64,000 bases of DNA from Segatella maculosa DSM 19339 = JCM 15638 (GCF_000382385.1 NZ_KB908325.1:62001-126000), one strand, 5' to 3'. Counted from the stretch's first letter, positions 9,699 through 18,634 are shown. Translations and numbers: made by a program. The notes: generated by a model from the sequence alone, not told the origin.

Positions 9699-10157
9699 GC
9701 CTTACCTTTCATATAAGAAAGCCTTGACCTTTCCTTATATAAACCCTCGACCTTTCCTATAAGGAAGCCTCGACAGTTCCTTATAGGAAAGGTGGAGGAC
9801 TACCAATAGTAATCCTCTTGCACCTCCAATAGAAGTCCAATCGTACCTCCATTGGAAGTCCTCTCCGACTTCCAATAGGAGTCCAATCGTACCTCCACAG
9901 GAAGTCCTCTTGGACCTTCAATAGGAGTCCAATCGTATAGATAGTATCTGTCCTCTCCTATATATAGTATCTGTCCTCTTGTATAGATACTATCTATCCA
10001 ACCCTACACATACTATCTGTCCTAAAGGACACTAAGTATAAGTCCTCAAGGAGTCTAAGTATAAGTCCTCGACACCTTTAAGTATAACTCCTCAAGGACT
10101 TTAAGTATAAGTCCTCGACGACTCTAAGTATAAGTCCTTAAGGACGCATACTCGAAA
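9699..10157. repeat. 23-bp period mosaic tandem array, 20 units
   Basis: Twenty consecutive units, all 23 bp except the first (22). From 9813 each unit begins TCC, mostly TCCTC or TCCAA. The interior changes in blocks: units 1-4 carry CTTTCCTATAAGG-like cores, 5-10 CCTCCAATAGGAAG-like, 11-14 TATAGATAGTATCTG-like and 15-20 CTAAGTATAAG-like. Many cores are short palindromes. There is no ORF and no CRISPR-like repeat/spacer pattern. It lies between the helicase stop and tRNA-Arg. Confidence 0.9.
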
Positions 10158-10197
10158 AAGGGAAGCATGAATGGTTGTGGATTGCTGACAGGAGAAG

Positions 10198-10272
10198 TGA
10201 TTCCGTTGGGATTCGAACCCAAGACCCACAGCTTAGAAGGCTGTTGCTCTAATCCAACTGAGCTACGGAACC
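10198..10272 (-). tRNA. tRNA-Arg (anticodon UCU)
   Basis: A 75-nt cloverleaf on the minus strand. The acceptor stem GGTTCCG pairs with CGGAATC (one G-U). The anticodon stem ACAGC/GCTGT encloses loop CTTCTAA, giving anticodon TCT. The T arm is TTGGG-TTCGAAT-CCCAA. Discriminator base A; CCA is not encoded. Confidence 0.95.
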
Positions 10273-10341
10273 CCTATGGTGAAGCAGGTGCAAAAATAAT
10301 CTTTTCTAATGAGATATGCAAACATTATCAAAAGTTTTTTC

Positions 10342-10349
10342 TAACTTTG
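10342..10349 (+). promoter_or_regulatory. -7 promoter element for mtaB
   Basis: TAACTTTG matches TAnnTTTG and lies 31 bp upstream of the mtaB start codon. Confidence 0.55.
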
Positions 10350-10379
10350 CGACTTGATTGGGATAAATGACCGAACAAT

Positions 10380-11720
10380 ATGATTGACAGTTCCGCCTTT
10401 CAGGGTAAGAAAGCCATATACTATACGCTTGGTTGCAAGCTAAACTTCTCGGAGACGTCTACCTTCGGCAAAATGCTGGCCGACATGGGGGTGGTTACGG
10501 CCGAAAAGGGAGAGCGGGCCGACATCTGCCTGATTAACACGTGCAGTGTGACCGAAGTTGCCGACCACAAATGCCGCCAAGCCATTCATAAGATGGCGCG
10601 CGAACACCCCGGGGCCTTTGTCATCGTGACGGGCTGTTATGCACAATTGGAAACGGAGAAGGTGAGCAAGATTGCAGGGGTGGACCTTGTGCTCGGCTCC
10701 AATGAGAAAGCCGACCTCATACAATACCTGAACGACGCTTTTATCCATAGGGCCGAAGGAACGACGCTCCATGCGTTCCATGCCGTGAAGACCAAGGACA
10801 TCAAGCGTTTCCAGCCTTCATGCTCGAAAGGAAACCGGACAAGATACTTCTTGAAGGTGCAAGACGGCTGCAATTACTTCTGCACGTATTGCACGATTCC
10901 CTATGCACGGGGCCTCTCCCGCAGTCCTTCCATCGCTTCATTGGTGGCTCAGGCAGAAGAAGCGGCCGCTGAAGGAGGTAAGGAAATCGTGCTGACAGGC
11001 GTGAACATCGGAGACTTCGGCACAACCACCCACGAACGCTTCATCGATCTGGTCAAGGCTTTAGACGGGGTCGAGGGCATCAAGCGGTTCCGCATCAGCA
11101 GTCTGGAACCCGATTTGATTGACGACGAGCTCATCGAATATTGTGCCGGCAGCAGAGCCTTCATGCCCCACTTCCATATTCCGCTGCAAAGCGGGAGCGA
11201 CATGGTCTTGAAACTGATGCACCGCCGGTATGACAGTGCGTTGTTTGCGCGTAAGATAGCGTTGATAAAAAGGTTGATGCCCGATGCTTTCATCGGTGTA
11301 GACGTCATGGTGGGCAGCCGTGGTGAACGACCGGAGTTCTTCGAGGCGTGTTATCGGTTTCTTGATGGGCTTCCCGTCACGCAGTTACACGTCTTCCCCT
11401 ACAGCGAACGCCCCGGAACGAGTGCTTTGGCCATTCCCTATGTGGTCGATGAGAAAGAGAAGAAGCTGCGTTCGAAACGCTTGCTGGCCATGAGCGAAGA
11501 GAAGACGCATGCATTCTATGAACAATATATCGGTACCGAGCGCCCCGTTTTGTTTGAGAAAGCACATCGGGGAAAGGCCATGCACGGGTTTACCGATAAT
11601 TATATCCGCGTTGAACTGCCGCCTTCACTGGCTCGTGATGCTTATGACAACGAGATCATGAGCGTCAGGCTGGGCGGCTTCAACTATGACGGAACGGCGT
11701 TGAAAGCCGAATTGACTTGA
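10380..11720 (+). CDS. mtaB: tRNA t6A37 methylthiotransferase MtaB
   Basis: A 446-residue radical-SAM methylthiotransferase that adds a methylthio group to C2 of N6-threonylcarbamoyladenosine at tRNA position 37. The N-terminal domain has the three cysteines of the auxiliary 4Fe-4S cluster (Cys19 in LGCKLN, Cys55 in INTCSVT, Cys86 in VTGCYAQ). The radical-SAM motif CNYFCTYC (Cys164, Cys168, Cys171) follows, and a TRAM-like C-terminal region ends the protein. The LGCKLN and NTCSVTEVAD signatures favour MtaB over MiaB or RimO. The glycosyltransferase starts 11 bp downstream, so the two are probably co-transcribed. TcdA, which acts on the same nucleotide, is 3.4 kb away. Confidence 0.92.
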   Translation: MIDSSAFQGKKAIYYTLGCKLNFSETSTFGKMLADMGVVTAEKGERADICLINTCSVTEVADHKCRQAIHKMAREHPGAFVIVTGCYAQLETEKVSKIAGVDLVLGSNEKADLIQYLNDAFIHRAEGTTLHAFHAVKTKDIKRFQPSCSKGNRTRYFLKVQDGCNYFCTYCTIPYARGLSRSPSIASLVAQAEEAAAEGGKEIVLTGVNIGDFGTTTHERFIDLVKALDGVEGIKRFRISSLEPDLIDDELIEYCAGSRAFMPHFHIPLQSGSDMVLKLMHRRYDSALFARKIALIKRLMPDAFIGVDVMVGSRGERPEFFEACYRFLDGLPVTQLHVFPYSERPGTSALAIPYVVDEKEKKLRSKRLLAMSEEKTHAFYEQYIGTERPVLFEKAHRGKAMHGFTDNYIRVELPPSLARDAYDNEIMSVRLGGFNYDGTALKAELT

Positions 11721-11731
11721 CATCAAAGCGT

Positions 11732-12766
11732 ATGAAACTTGCAATTGTTATCTTGAATTGGAACGGTAGCGAGATGATGCGGCGCTATCTTCCCACGGTT
11801 ATACGACATTCTTCGCATCAGGCACGGATCATCGTTGCCGACAATGCGTCGTCGGACGGCTCGCTTTCAATGCTGAAAGAGGATTTCCCCGAAGTCGAGA
11901 CCATACCGTTAAGCAAGAACTACGGCTTTGCCGAAGGGTATAATCGGGCGTTGAAACAGGTAGACAGCGAATATTATCTGCTGTTGAACTCCGATGTGGA
12001 AGTGACCGAAGGCTGGTTGACCCCGTTGTTGGCCTATATGGAGCACAATCCCGACACGGCGGCATGCCAACCCAAGCTATTGTCTGTTGCCAATCGCAAT
12101 AAGTTCGAGTATGCCGGTGCCGCAGGCGGGTTCATAGACCGGTATGGTTACCCCTTCTGCCGAGGTAGAATATTCGATGTTGTCGAAGAAGATCACGGAC
12201 AATACGACAGTATTGCCGACGTGATGTGGGCAACGGGGGCCTGCCTGATGATACGTTCGAAAGACTATTGGGACGCAGGTGCCTTGGATGGAAGGTTCTT
12301 TGCGCACAACGAGGAAATCGATTTGTGCTGGCGACTTCGCCTGATGAACCGAAGAATCGTGTGTATCCCAAGCAGCAAGGTCTATCATGTGGGGGGCGGA
12401 ACGCTGCCCAAGAGCAATCCGATGAAAACGTTCTTGAACTTCCGCAACAACCTGACGATGCTTTATAAGAACCTGCCCGACGACGAATTGAGGCACACCA
12501 TGCGCGTGAGATACATGCTCGATTATCTCGCGGCATGGGAAACGCTGCTTGTGAATCGTAACCTCGCCGACTTCAAAGCCATCTATAAGGCCCGACGGGC
12601 ATTCAAAGCGTGGCGTCACGACTTTGAAGACGACCGGAAACGCTTGCAGTCTCGGCGCACCAACAAGCGGGTGGACGAACGCAAGGACTTCTCTTTGCTC
12701 TGGCAATTCTACGGACACGGCAGGAAAACATTCACTGCTATTTTGAATGCCTGCGTGAAATCTTAA
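11732..12766 (+). CDS. family 2 glycosyltransferase
   Basis: A 344-residue GT2 (GT-A fold) enzyme, rhamnosyltransferase-like, probably acting on surface polysaccharide at the cytoplasmic face of the membrane. It opens with VILNWNGSEMM, has the nucleotide-binding ADNASSDGS, a DxD-type LLNSDVEV and the acceptor-region GACLMIRSKDYWDAG. I prefer the ATG at 11732 (MKLAIVILNWN); a TTG five codons upstream overlaps the mtaB stop. The C-terminal 80 residues are basic and amphipathic, suggesting peripheral membrane contact. The 3' end overlaps the convergent DUF4861 gene by 29 bp. The sugar substrate cannot be predicted. Confidence 0.85.
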   Translation: MKLAIVILNWNGSEMMRRYLPTVIRHSSHQARIIVADNASSDGSLSMLKEDFPEVETIPLSKNYGFAEGYNRALKQVDSEYYLLLNSDVEVTEGWLTPLLAYMEHNPDTAACQPKLLSVANRNKFEYAGAAGGFIDRYGYPFCRGRIFDVVEEDHGQYDSIADVMWATGACLMIRSKDYWDAGALDGRFFAHNEEIDLCWRLRLMNRRIVCIPSSKVYHVGGGTLPKSNPMKTFLNFRNNLTMLYKNLPDDELRHTMRVRYMLDYLAAWETLLVNRNLADFKAIYKARRAFKAWRHDFEDDRKRLQSRRTNKRVDERKDFSLLWQFYGHGRKTFTAILNACVKS

Positions 12767-13982
12767 CCCGAGGTTGGCCAAGTAACAGTGCTTTCCACTG
12801 CTTTAAATAGGCAAACCAGTCGCATGCTTGATGATAGCCGTAGGTCTCTTTGTCGGCGGAATACGTAAGATAATACTTTAAATGTCCGTTTACGGGGGCC
12901 AAGACATAGGCATCGTCCAAACCATCGCAGGTAAGTTCCTTTTGCAAATAGGCTGCCGGGACATAGATTCCCATTCCCAAAGTCTCTTGTGTGCAGGTGG
13001 TTGTGTCCTTTACCGGCCAATTTGTTCCCCAAAGCCCCCGCAATCCTTTATGGTCGGAAAGCTTGCTTGCACCGGCCATGTGCATGAGTCCCGTTGCAAA
13101 TCTTAGGCCCTCGGCTACGGGAACGACCCATGCTTCCACGCAGATATCCCTGTGCCCGGCATACAAAGTATATCGTTCCGTGAGGTTGACACGCTGTCCT
13201 TGCTTCCAAAGCCAACCGCCGTCGCTCATCTCGACAATCGTGCGTACAGGGCCATGACAGACAATTCGCTGTCCACGATGGGCCACATCGTCGAGCATTT
13301 GCGCTTTTCTGTTGCTCCAACCACGGAGTGCACCCAAGCCCATGCTGTTTCCTGTCCACAGAATATCTTCTCCATACCCTTGCAATCTTTGTTCTTGCGT
13401 CGTGTAAAACTGCGTGTCGTGTAGCTCCAAGCCCATTCGTTTCTTTCCATATAAGTCGAGCGTTTGCCGCTTATCAAAGTAGATGCGCAATGCAATCAAC
13501 TCGTTTTCAAAAGCTATCCCGTGATGATGGACCAAGTGATAACTGTCTTCGAGTTCCTTTGTGACAACGAGTTGGCGGATATATAAATTCTGTTTGGTCT
13601 TATCTTTAACCTTCGGATTCGTCAATAGCAGCTCAGCATAGGTGCGTAGTGGGTAATCTTTTTGTGTTCCCACCTTGCTCAAGACGACCTTGCATGTATA
13701 AGTTCCACTGCGTTTCAGGTCAACAAGGAAGCACATCTCGTCGTTTATGCCGTCGCCTTCCAAATCATCAAGCTGTGAAGGCAACTCTTTTCCCTCGAAA
13801 TAAACCGTGGAGCTGGTTGTAAAAGGATAGTCCTTCAACGACACTACTACGGGATAGTTCAACCATGGCCTATCATACGAATAATCGATGTTCACAATAA
13901 TCGTGTCGGCTTCAGCCTCTCCGAAGGCCTTTAAAGAGAGCACAAAGAAGAGAAAAAAGCATAAAATGGTCTTTGTTTTCAT
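12738..13982 (-). CDS. secreted DUF4861-family protein
   Basis: A 414-residue exported protein with an N-terminal signal peptide (ILCFFLFFVLSLKAFG, cleaved near GEAEA). The body, with WLNYPVVVSLKDYPF, LHDTQFYTTQEQRLQGYGED and RGQRIVCHGPVRTIVEMS, matches my recollection of DUF4861. Members occur in Bacteroidetes polysaccharide-degradation loci, often with unsaturated glucuronyl hydrolases, and are presumed to be glycan-active. No partner enzyme sits beside it here. It is convergent with the glycosyltransferase (29-bp overlap) and probably monocistronic. The exact reaction is unknown. Confidence 0.7.
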   Translation of the reverse strand: MKTKTILCFFLFFVLSLKAFGEAEADTIIVNIDYSYDRPWLNYPVVVSLKDYPFTTSSTVYFEGKELPSQLDDLEGDGINDEMCFLVDLKRSGTYTCKVVLSKVGTQKDYPLRTYAELLLTNPKVKDKTKQNLYIRQLVVTKELEDSYHLVHHHGIAFENELIALRIYFDKRQTLDLYGKKRMGLELHDTQFYTTQEQRLQGYGEDILWTGNSMGLGALRGWSNRKAQMLDDVAHRGQRIVCHGPVRTIVEMSDGGWLWKQGQRVNLTERYTLYAGHRDICVEAWVVPVAEGLRFATGLMHMAGASKLSDHKGLRGLWGTNWPVKDTTTCTQETLGMGIYVPAAYLQKELTCDGLDDAYVLAPVNGHLKYYLTYSADKETYGYHQACDWFAYLKQWKALLLGQPRVKISRRHSK

Positions 13983-14111
13983 TGGTCATGTCAATGTAAG
14001 AGTACGGATTTGCGAAAATAAATAATTTTTTTGATTACGGAATTCTATTTTGTTTTTTTTGAGTTAAAAGGGATATTGCGTCGCATTATTTTTAAGTTTT
14101 TTAGTAAAATG

Positions 14112-14143
14112 CTTGTTTATTAACAGATATTTTAGTACTTTTG
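14112..14143 (+). promoter_or_regulatory. -33/-7 promoter for the GldB-like gene
   Basis: TACTTTTG at 14136-14143 with CTTG about 20 bp upstream approximates the TTTG-N19-TAnnTTTG consensus. It lies 29 bp before the TTG start. Confidence 0.5.
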
Positions 14144-14172
14144 CCGAAGTTCTTGATGAATAACCCCGTCGA

Positions 14173-14946
14173 TTGAAGAAGATATACTACATATTTCTCG
14201 CAGTGATGGTGCTTTGTGTGGCTTGCGAAATCAAGTTAAGGCCCAACGATGAGGCGCAGAACAAGATAGAAGTTCTGCGCTATGACCGCTTGGAGAGTCG
14301 TTATCTGACCACCGGCGACTTCTCTGCGCTTCAAGAAATGAACACGGAATATGCCATTGAGACGCGGACACTGATAGAAAACGTTCTCAAATTAGGCGCC
14401 GTTTACGAACCGGATATCAACAGTAAGTTCTTAAACTTCTACCAAGACACCGTCCTGCAGACCATTATTGCCGATGTGGAAACGCAATATGCCGACATGG
14501 ATGACGTCAACAAGGCGCTTACACAGGCTTTCGGAAGGGCAAAAGAAGCACTCCCGGAGTTTGTTATTCCCAAAGTCTACACCCAAATCGGGGCACTTGA
14601 CCAAAGCATCATCGTGGGAGAGAACATCATCGGCGTGTCACTCGACAAGTATTTGGGCGAAGACTATCCGCTATATGTGAAATATTACGCCAAAGACCAG
14701 CGTGCCACGATGATGCGCACATACATTGTCCCCGATTGTCTCAATTTTTATTTGTTGAGTTTATACCCACTTCACGATGCCGATCAACGAAGTCAGCAAG
14801 AAAAAGACATGCATATGGCACGCATCATGTATGCAGCAAACACATTCGTGGGCTATAAAGCCTTTTCAACTCCATATGTTGCCCAAGTAGAGCAATACAT
14901 GAAGGCACATAAGGACCTTTCCTTAGCCGATTTACTGAAACAATAA
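14173..14946 (+). CDS. GldB-like lipoprotein
   Basis: A 257-residue lipoprotein starting at a TTG codon; no in-frame ATG gives a signal peptide, and the ATG at 14157 is in another frame and stops at once. The N-terminus MKKIYYIFLAVMVLCVAC is a signal peptide with a lipobox ending at Cys18. The body (VLRYDRLESRYLTTGDFSALQ, VPDCLNFYLLSLYPL) resembles GldB, a gliding-motility lipoprotein of Flavobacteria that is also kept in non-gliding Bacteroidales, where its job is unclear. No other gld genes are in the window. Monocistronic. Confidence 0.7.
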   Translation: MKKIYYIFLAVMVLCVACEIKLRPNDEAQNKIEVLRYDRLESRYLTTGDFSALQEMNTEYAIETRTLIENVLKLGAVYEPDINSKFLNFYQDTVLQTIIADVETQYADMDDVNKALTQAFGRAKEALPEFVIPKVYTQIGALDQSIIVGENIIGVSLDKYLGEDYPLYVKYYAKDQRATMMRTYIVPDCLNFYLLSLYPLHDADQRSQQEKDMHMARIMYAANTFVGYKAFSTPYVAQVEQYMKAHKDLSLADLLKQ

Positions 14947-15026
14947 CTACCCTTGATTTGGCCTTGTTTCAGCCATAACCAACAAATGCGAAGCATGCAA
15001 TTGCTTCCATAAAGCCCTGCTTTTGT

Positions 15027-15057
15027 TTTGAAATTACAATGGCAAGTATTACCTTTG
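15027..15057 (+). promoter_or_regulatory. consensus promoter for tcdA
   Basis: TTTG at 15027-15030 and TACCTTTG at 15050-15057 are separated by exactly 19 bp, a perfect Bacteroidetes sigma-ABfr-type promoter, 28 bp before the start codon. Confidence 0.75.
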
Positions 15058-15085
15058 CAGGCGAAAAAAGAGACAAATCGTTTTT

Positions 15086-16009
15086 ATGCAAAATCAATTT
15101 TCACGCACACAACTGCTGATGGGAAAGCCGGCCATGGACACTTTGACCGGCGCACGCGTGGCCGTCTTCGGCATGGGTGGCGTGGGTAGTTATGTAACAG
15201 AGGTATTGGCGCGGAGCGGTGTAGGCGAGTTGGACATCTTTGATGACGACCGTGTCTGCCTGACCAACGTCAACCGACAACTCTATGCCCTGCTTTCAAC
15301 GATCGGAAAGCACAAGGTTGACGTGGCCGAAGCACGCATTCACGATATCAACCGCCAGTGCATTGTCCACAAATATCAAATGTTTTACTTGCCCGAGAAC
15401 GCCGATGCGGTCGACTTGTCACTGTTTGATTACGTGGTGGATTGCATCGATACCGTCAGTGCAAAGCTGGAACTCATCAGGCGTTGCTATCATCTTCAGG
15501 TCCCAATCATCTCTTCCATGGGTGCAGCCAACAAGCTCGATGCGACCGCTTTCCGCGTAACCGACATCAATAACACCAAGATGGACCCCCTTGCAAAGGT
15601 CATCCGAAAGAAGCTCCGCAAGTTGAATATCCCCCGACTCAAGGTGGTTTACAGCGAAGAAGAACCGCTCAAGCCGATTGACGACCCGAACATCAGCTGC
15701 CGTTTTCACTGCATTTGCCCCGATAAAGACATGCGGAAATGCACCGACCGCAGGGATATTCCGGCAAGCAATGCGTGGGTCCCGGCCGCGGCCGGGCTGA
15801 TTATCGGCGGCGAAGTGGTGAAAGACCTCATCAGAAAGGCAAACACCATGCGCATACTTCCCGAAGCATTTGAGAACAACGAGGCTGTCACAATGGCCGA
15901 AACCAAGGCCGCACGCCACAAGGAAAGGTATGAGGCCATCGCATCGGCCAAGAAGAACGGCACATGGACAGATGATAAGGTCGTCATCAAGCTGCCCGAA
16001 GGTTTCTAA
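15086..16009 (+). CDS. tcdA: tRNA threonylcarbamoyladenosine dehydratase
   Basis: A 307-residue E1-like (ThiF/MoeB fold) enzyme that uses ATP to cyclise t6A37 to ct6A in tRNA. The ATP-binding motif VAVFGMGGVGSYV is near residue 30, followed by DDDRVCLTNVNRQLYAL and VVDCIDTVSAK, all typical of TcdA/CsdL. The protein is some 40 residues longer than E. coli TcdA. A cysteine-rich stretch in the C-terminal half (SCRFHCICPDKDMRKCTDRR) could bind a metal. The next gene begins 15 bp downstream, so an operon is likely. Confidence 0.88.
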   Translation: MQNQFSRTQLLMGKPAMDTLTGARVAVFGMGGVGSYVTEVLARSGVGELDIFDDDRVCLTNVNRQLYALLSTIGKHKVDVAEARIHDINRQCIVHKYQMFYLPENADAVDLSLFDYVVDCIDTVSAKLELIRRCYHLQVPIISSMGAANKLDATAFRVTDINNTKMDPLAKVIRKKLRKLNIPRLKVVYSEEEPLKPIDDPNISCRFHCICPDKDMRKCTDRRDIPASNAWVPAAAGLIIGGEVVKDLIRKANTMRILPEAFENNEAVTMAETKAARHKERYEAIASAKKNGTWTDDKVVIKLPEGF

Positions 16010-16024
16010 GTCGCAACCGAGAAG

Positions 16025-17113
16025 ATGAAACTACACATATTCAACCCCGGACATGAGATTGCTTTGGCCGAGCACCGCAAGTATGTGACGCTGCCACATG
16101 CCGCCCGCCAGCTGCAACATGACCTCTCTTTCCTGCCTGCTTTGTGGGCCGACGACGGCGATTTCGTCCTCGTGGAAAGCAAAGCGCATCAGGATATCCC
16201 TTCCTATCTGAAGAAATATGCAGCCAAGGTCAGTCTTATTGACGACGAAGACTTGCCGTATCTTGACCTCGAGAACACAGAAATCATGCCTTGGGGCTGG
16301 AATCTTGCGTTGCAAAACCGGCTCTTGGAACGGTCACGGGACCGACTTTCCCGGCTGCTTCCCTCACAAACGCAATTAGAAGCCTACAGAACGCTTTGTA
16401 GTCGGGGCTGGTGTGCCACGCATCTTTTGCCCCATTTGGTTGCAAACCTCGCCGATGCGGTGGGCATTGCCCATGCTTTCAGCTCCAATGCCGCGCTTTT
16501 CGCTCATCTGAAAGCCATAGACAACGTCCCGTTCCGTCAATATGTGTTGAAAGCACCGTGGAGTAGCAGCGGCAGAGGGCTGCGATATGTCGACATGCAA
16601 CGTGAAGGCATCACGCCCCACCTGCAAGGTTGGGTTGCAAACGTGATTGCAAAGCAGGGATATATCATGGCCGAGCCTTATTATAATAAGGTGTTCGACT
16701 TCGGAATGGAGTTCCATGCGCACAAAAACGGCTCGATAGACTATCTGGGACTCTCCGTTTTCCACACCGTTAACGGGGCTTATGCCGGCAATCTCCTTGC
16801 CAACGAAGCCGACAAACAAGAGCTTGTGTCACGATATGTCTCATCTTCCGTTTTAAAAACCCTGTGCGACGCGGTCAAACACTTCATGCCGGCGCAGCTT
16901 CAAGGCATATATGCCGGTCCTTTCGGCATCGATATGATGATAGTCGGCGAAGGAAAGATACATCCTTGCGTAGAACTGAACCTGCGCCGCACGATGGGAC
17001 ATGTTGCTTTGAGCCTTTCTGCAAAGCAACATCCACGGCGTTCCATGCAGATAACATACAAGAACGGCCGCTATTCACTACACATCAATCCCCTTTCCCA
17101 TCAATCTGTCTGA
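16025..17113 (+). CDS. Bacteroidales conserved protein, probable ATP-grasp fold
   Basis: A 362-residue cytosolic protein (no signal peptide or membrane helix) for which I have no named family. Features that suggest an ATP-grasp ligase are FRQYVLKAPWSSSGRGLRYV near residue 180 (a glycine-rich nucleotide loop preceded by a Lys), MAEPYYNKVFDFGMEFH, and the C-terminal IHPCVELNLRRTMGHVAL, where a Glu and Asn could bind Mg. The N-terminus MKLHIFNPGHEIALAE is distinctive. It follows tcdA by 15 bp and is probably co-transcribed with it. The function is unknown; carboxylate-amine ligation is an inference from fold-like motifs only. Confidence 0.6.
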   Translation: MKLHIFNPGHEIALAEHRKYVTLPHAARQLQHDLSFLPALWADDGDFVLVESKAHQDIPSYLKKYAAKVSLIDDEDLPYLDLENTEIMPWGWNLALQNRLLERSRDRLSRLLPSQTQLEAYRTLCSRGWCATHLLPHLVANLADAVGIAHAFSSNAALFAHLKAIDNVPFRQYVLKAPWSSSGRGLRYVDMQREGITPHLQGWVANVIAKQGYIMAEPYYNKVFDFGMEFHAHKNGSIDYLGLSVFHTVNGAYAGNLLANEADKQELVSRYVSSSVLKTLCDAVKHFMPAQLQGIYAGPFGIDMMIVGEGKIHPCVELNLRRTMGHVALSLSAKQHPRRSMQITYKNGRYSLHINPLSHQSV

Positions 17114-17633
17114 AGCCGTTGGCGTATCGTGTCGTTACATCAACCCTATTCCCATGCAATACGGCCAAGCCGGAGATGTAGGGACTTTGACTTTGAACAT
17201 TGAATTTTGAACATTCAACTTTATGATTAGCCATATTATAAGATGATTTATGGGCAAGGGACATGTAGGGACGCACCGCTCGTGCGTCCGCTCAAGGGGA
17301 ATAAAATACAATTGGATGGTTCTTGAACGAATACATATAACTGTTTGAGCGGACGCACAGACCGTACGTTCCTACATTCATTCATGTTGATAATCAATGA
17401 CTTATACCTTACGTTTCAATATCAGCCATTTTACACGCTAACCTCAGCCATTTTACCGCGCAATAGGACTGAGATTAGCGTGCAATAAGACTGCTATTGT
17501 CCGAGAACCTTATCGTTGTTGAGTTAAAAGTCCACAAAAGGGCTGTTCAATATCGTGGAAAAGACGGCATAATTGCACGGTATCGAAAAAAAAGTCAGTT
17601 AAAGTTGTCGGATTTCTTCTTTCAGATTGTCTT
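17114..17633. other. 520-bp intergenic region with a composite repeat
   Basis: Contains a decayed REP flank (CAAGCCGGAGATGTAGGGAC near 17166-17185), an inverted REP pair, a linker and a 22-mer array. No ORF or promoter that I would defend; in particular no sigma-factor gene precedes fecR. Confidence 0.7.
17265..17504. repeat. composite element: inverted REP pair, linker, 22-mer array
   Basis: REP palindromes at 17269-17289 (TGTAGGG side left) and 17351-17371 (CCTACA side right) face each other. A linker with GACTTATACCTTACGTTTC precedes four exact 22-bp units at 17417, 17439, 17461 and 17483; the first two read CTCAGCCATTTT-like and the last two GACTGAGATT-like, so orientation flips in mid-array. 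The same order recurs at 46083-46344 and, with one REP, at 32913-33066. Confidence 0.85.
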
Positions 17634-18578
17634 ATGAATAAAAGACACATGAGAATGAAAAACGATAGCATCGACCACAAAGCTAATTTGCTTAAAGCCA
17701 TCGAATATCAGAGAATGATAGACCGCATCAAGCAGATTGACACAAAATCGGCCTTGGAAGAAACGCTCGACCGCATTCGCAAGCGGGAGCGAAAGACCGT
17801 TTTCATGAACGTGTTCCGCAAGGTCGCGGCCGTTTTGCTTGTGCCGTTGCTATGCTCGACCATTGCTCTGGCCTACCTCTCTCTGCGCAACAGCAAGCCC
17901 ACTTTTGCAACTTCGGTCATCGAGACCGTCACTCCGGCCGGCTGTCGCTCTCGGATTGTATTGCCAGACGGTTCGATTGTATGGCTGAACTCCGGCAGCC
18001 GCATCAGCTATCCCAATAGGTTTGAAGGCGACAGCCGCGAAGTAGCCTTGGAAGGAGAGGCATTCTTTAAAGTCAAATCCGACATGAAACATCCTTTTTA
18101 TGTGAACCTTTCCGACAAAATCAAGGTCATGGCGCATGGAACGCAGTTCAATATCTCGAACTACAAGCATGAGAATACCATCCTGATGACATTGGTTTCG
18201 GGGGCCATCGACGTTTATAACGGGGCCAAGATACAGTCGGCTCTGATGCCGAACGAGCAATGTAAATACGACAGGGCAAGCGGAATGTTCACCAATTCGG
18301 CCGTGAATCCGACAGACTATGCCTCATGGAAAGACGGCAAGCTCGTGTTTCACGACACTCCGCTCAACGTGGTTCTGAGCCAATTGTCGCATCGCTTCAA
18401 CGTTAAGTTCAGGCTTCACGATCGCCGACGCGCAGATTACCATGTCCGTGCCACGTTCGAGAACGAAGATTTACATGATATGCTGCAAAGTTTGCGCAGT
18501 ATTATCCCGATAAAATGGCAGGACAGCCCCGATATGTCGGGCGACAATCGCAGGATTATCGACCTTTACATCGACTGA
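17634..18578 (+). CDS. FecR-family anti-sigma factor
   Basis: A 314-residue inner-membrane FecR-type regulator. A cytoplasmic N-terminal region of about 60 residues is followed by one membrane segment (FRKVAAVLLVPLLCSTIALA, 61-80) and a periplasmic FecR domain (TPAGCRSRIVLPDGSIVWLN through EGEAFFKVKSD, about 100-200) with a C-terminal DUF4974-like region (HDTPLNVVLSQLSHRFNVKF). Such proteins hold an ECF sigma factor until signalled by the STN domain of the partner TonB receptor, here encoded 56 bp downstream. No ECF sigma gene is next to it. ATG codons at 17634 and 17649 are both possible starts. Confidence 0.88.
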   Translation: MNKRHMRMKNDSIDHKANLLKAIEYQRMIDRIKQIDTKSALEETLDRIRKRERKTVFMNVFRKVAAVLLVPLLCSTIALAYLSLRNSKPTFATSVIETVTPAGCRSRIVLPDGSIVWLNSGSRISYPNRFEGDSREVALEGEAFFKVKSDMKHPFYVNLSDKIKVMAHGTQFNISNYKHENTILMTLVSGAIDVYNGAKIQSALMPNEQCKYDRASGMFTNSAVNPTDYASWKDGKLVFHDTPLNVVLSQLSHRFNVKFRLHDRRRADYHVRATFENEDLHDMLQSLRSIIPIKWQDSPDMSGDNRRIIDLYID

Positions 18579-18634
18579 AATGAAAGAAAACAACCTTCAA
18601 TAAACCTATTTTTAATTTACTTAAGTCCTAAGAC

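Noticed and set aside
9699..10157. CRISPR array
   Set aside because: Units are contiguous with no constant repeat alternating with unique spacers of similar length, and no cas genes are nearby.
10167..10370. Small ORF overlapping tRNA-Arg
   Set aside because: It reads antisense through the tRNA and the mtaB promoter.
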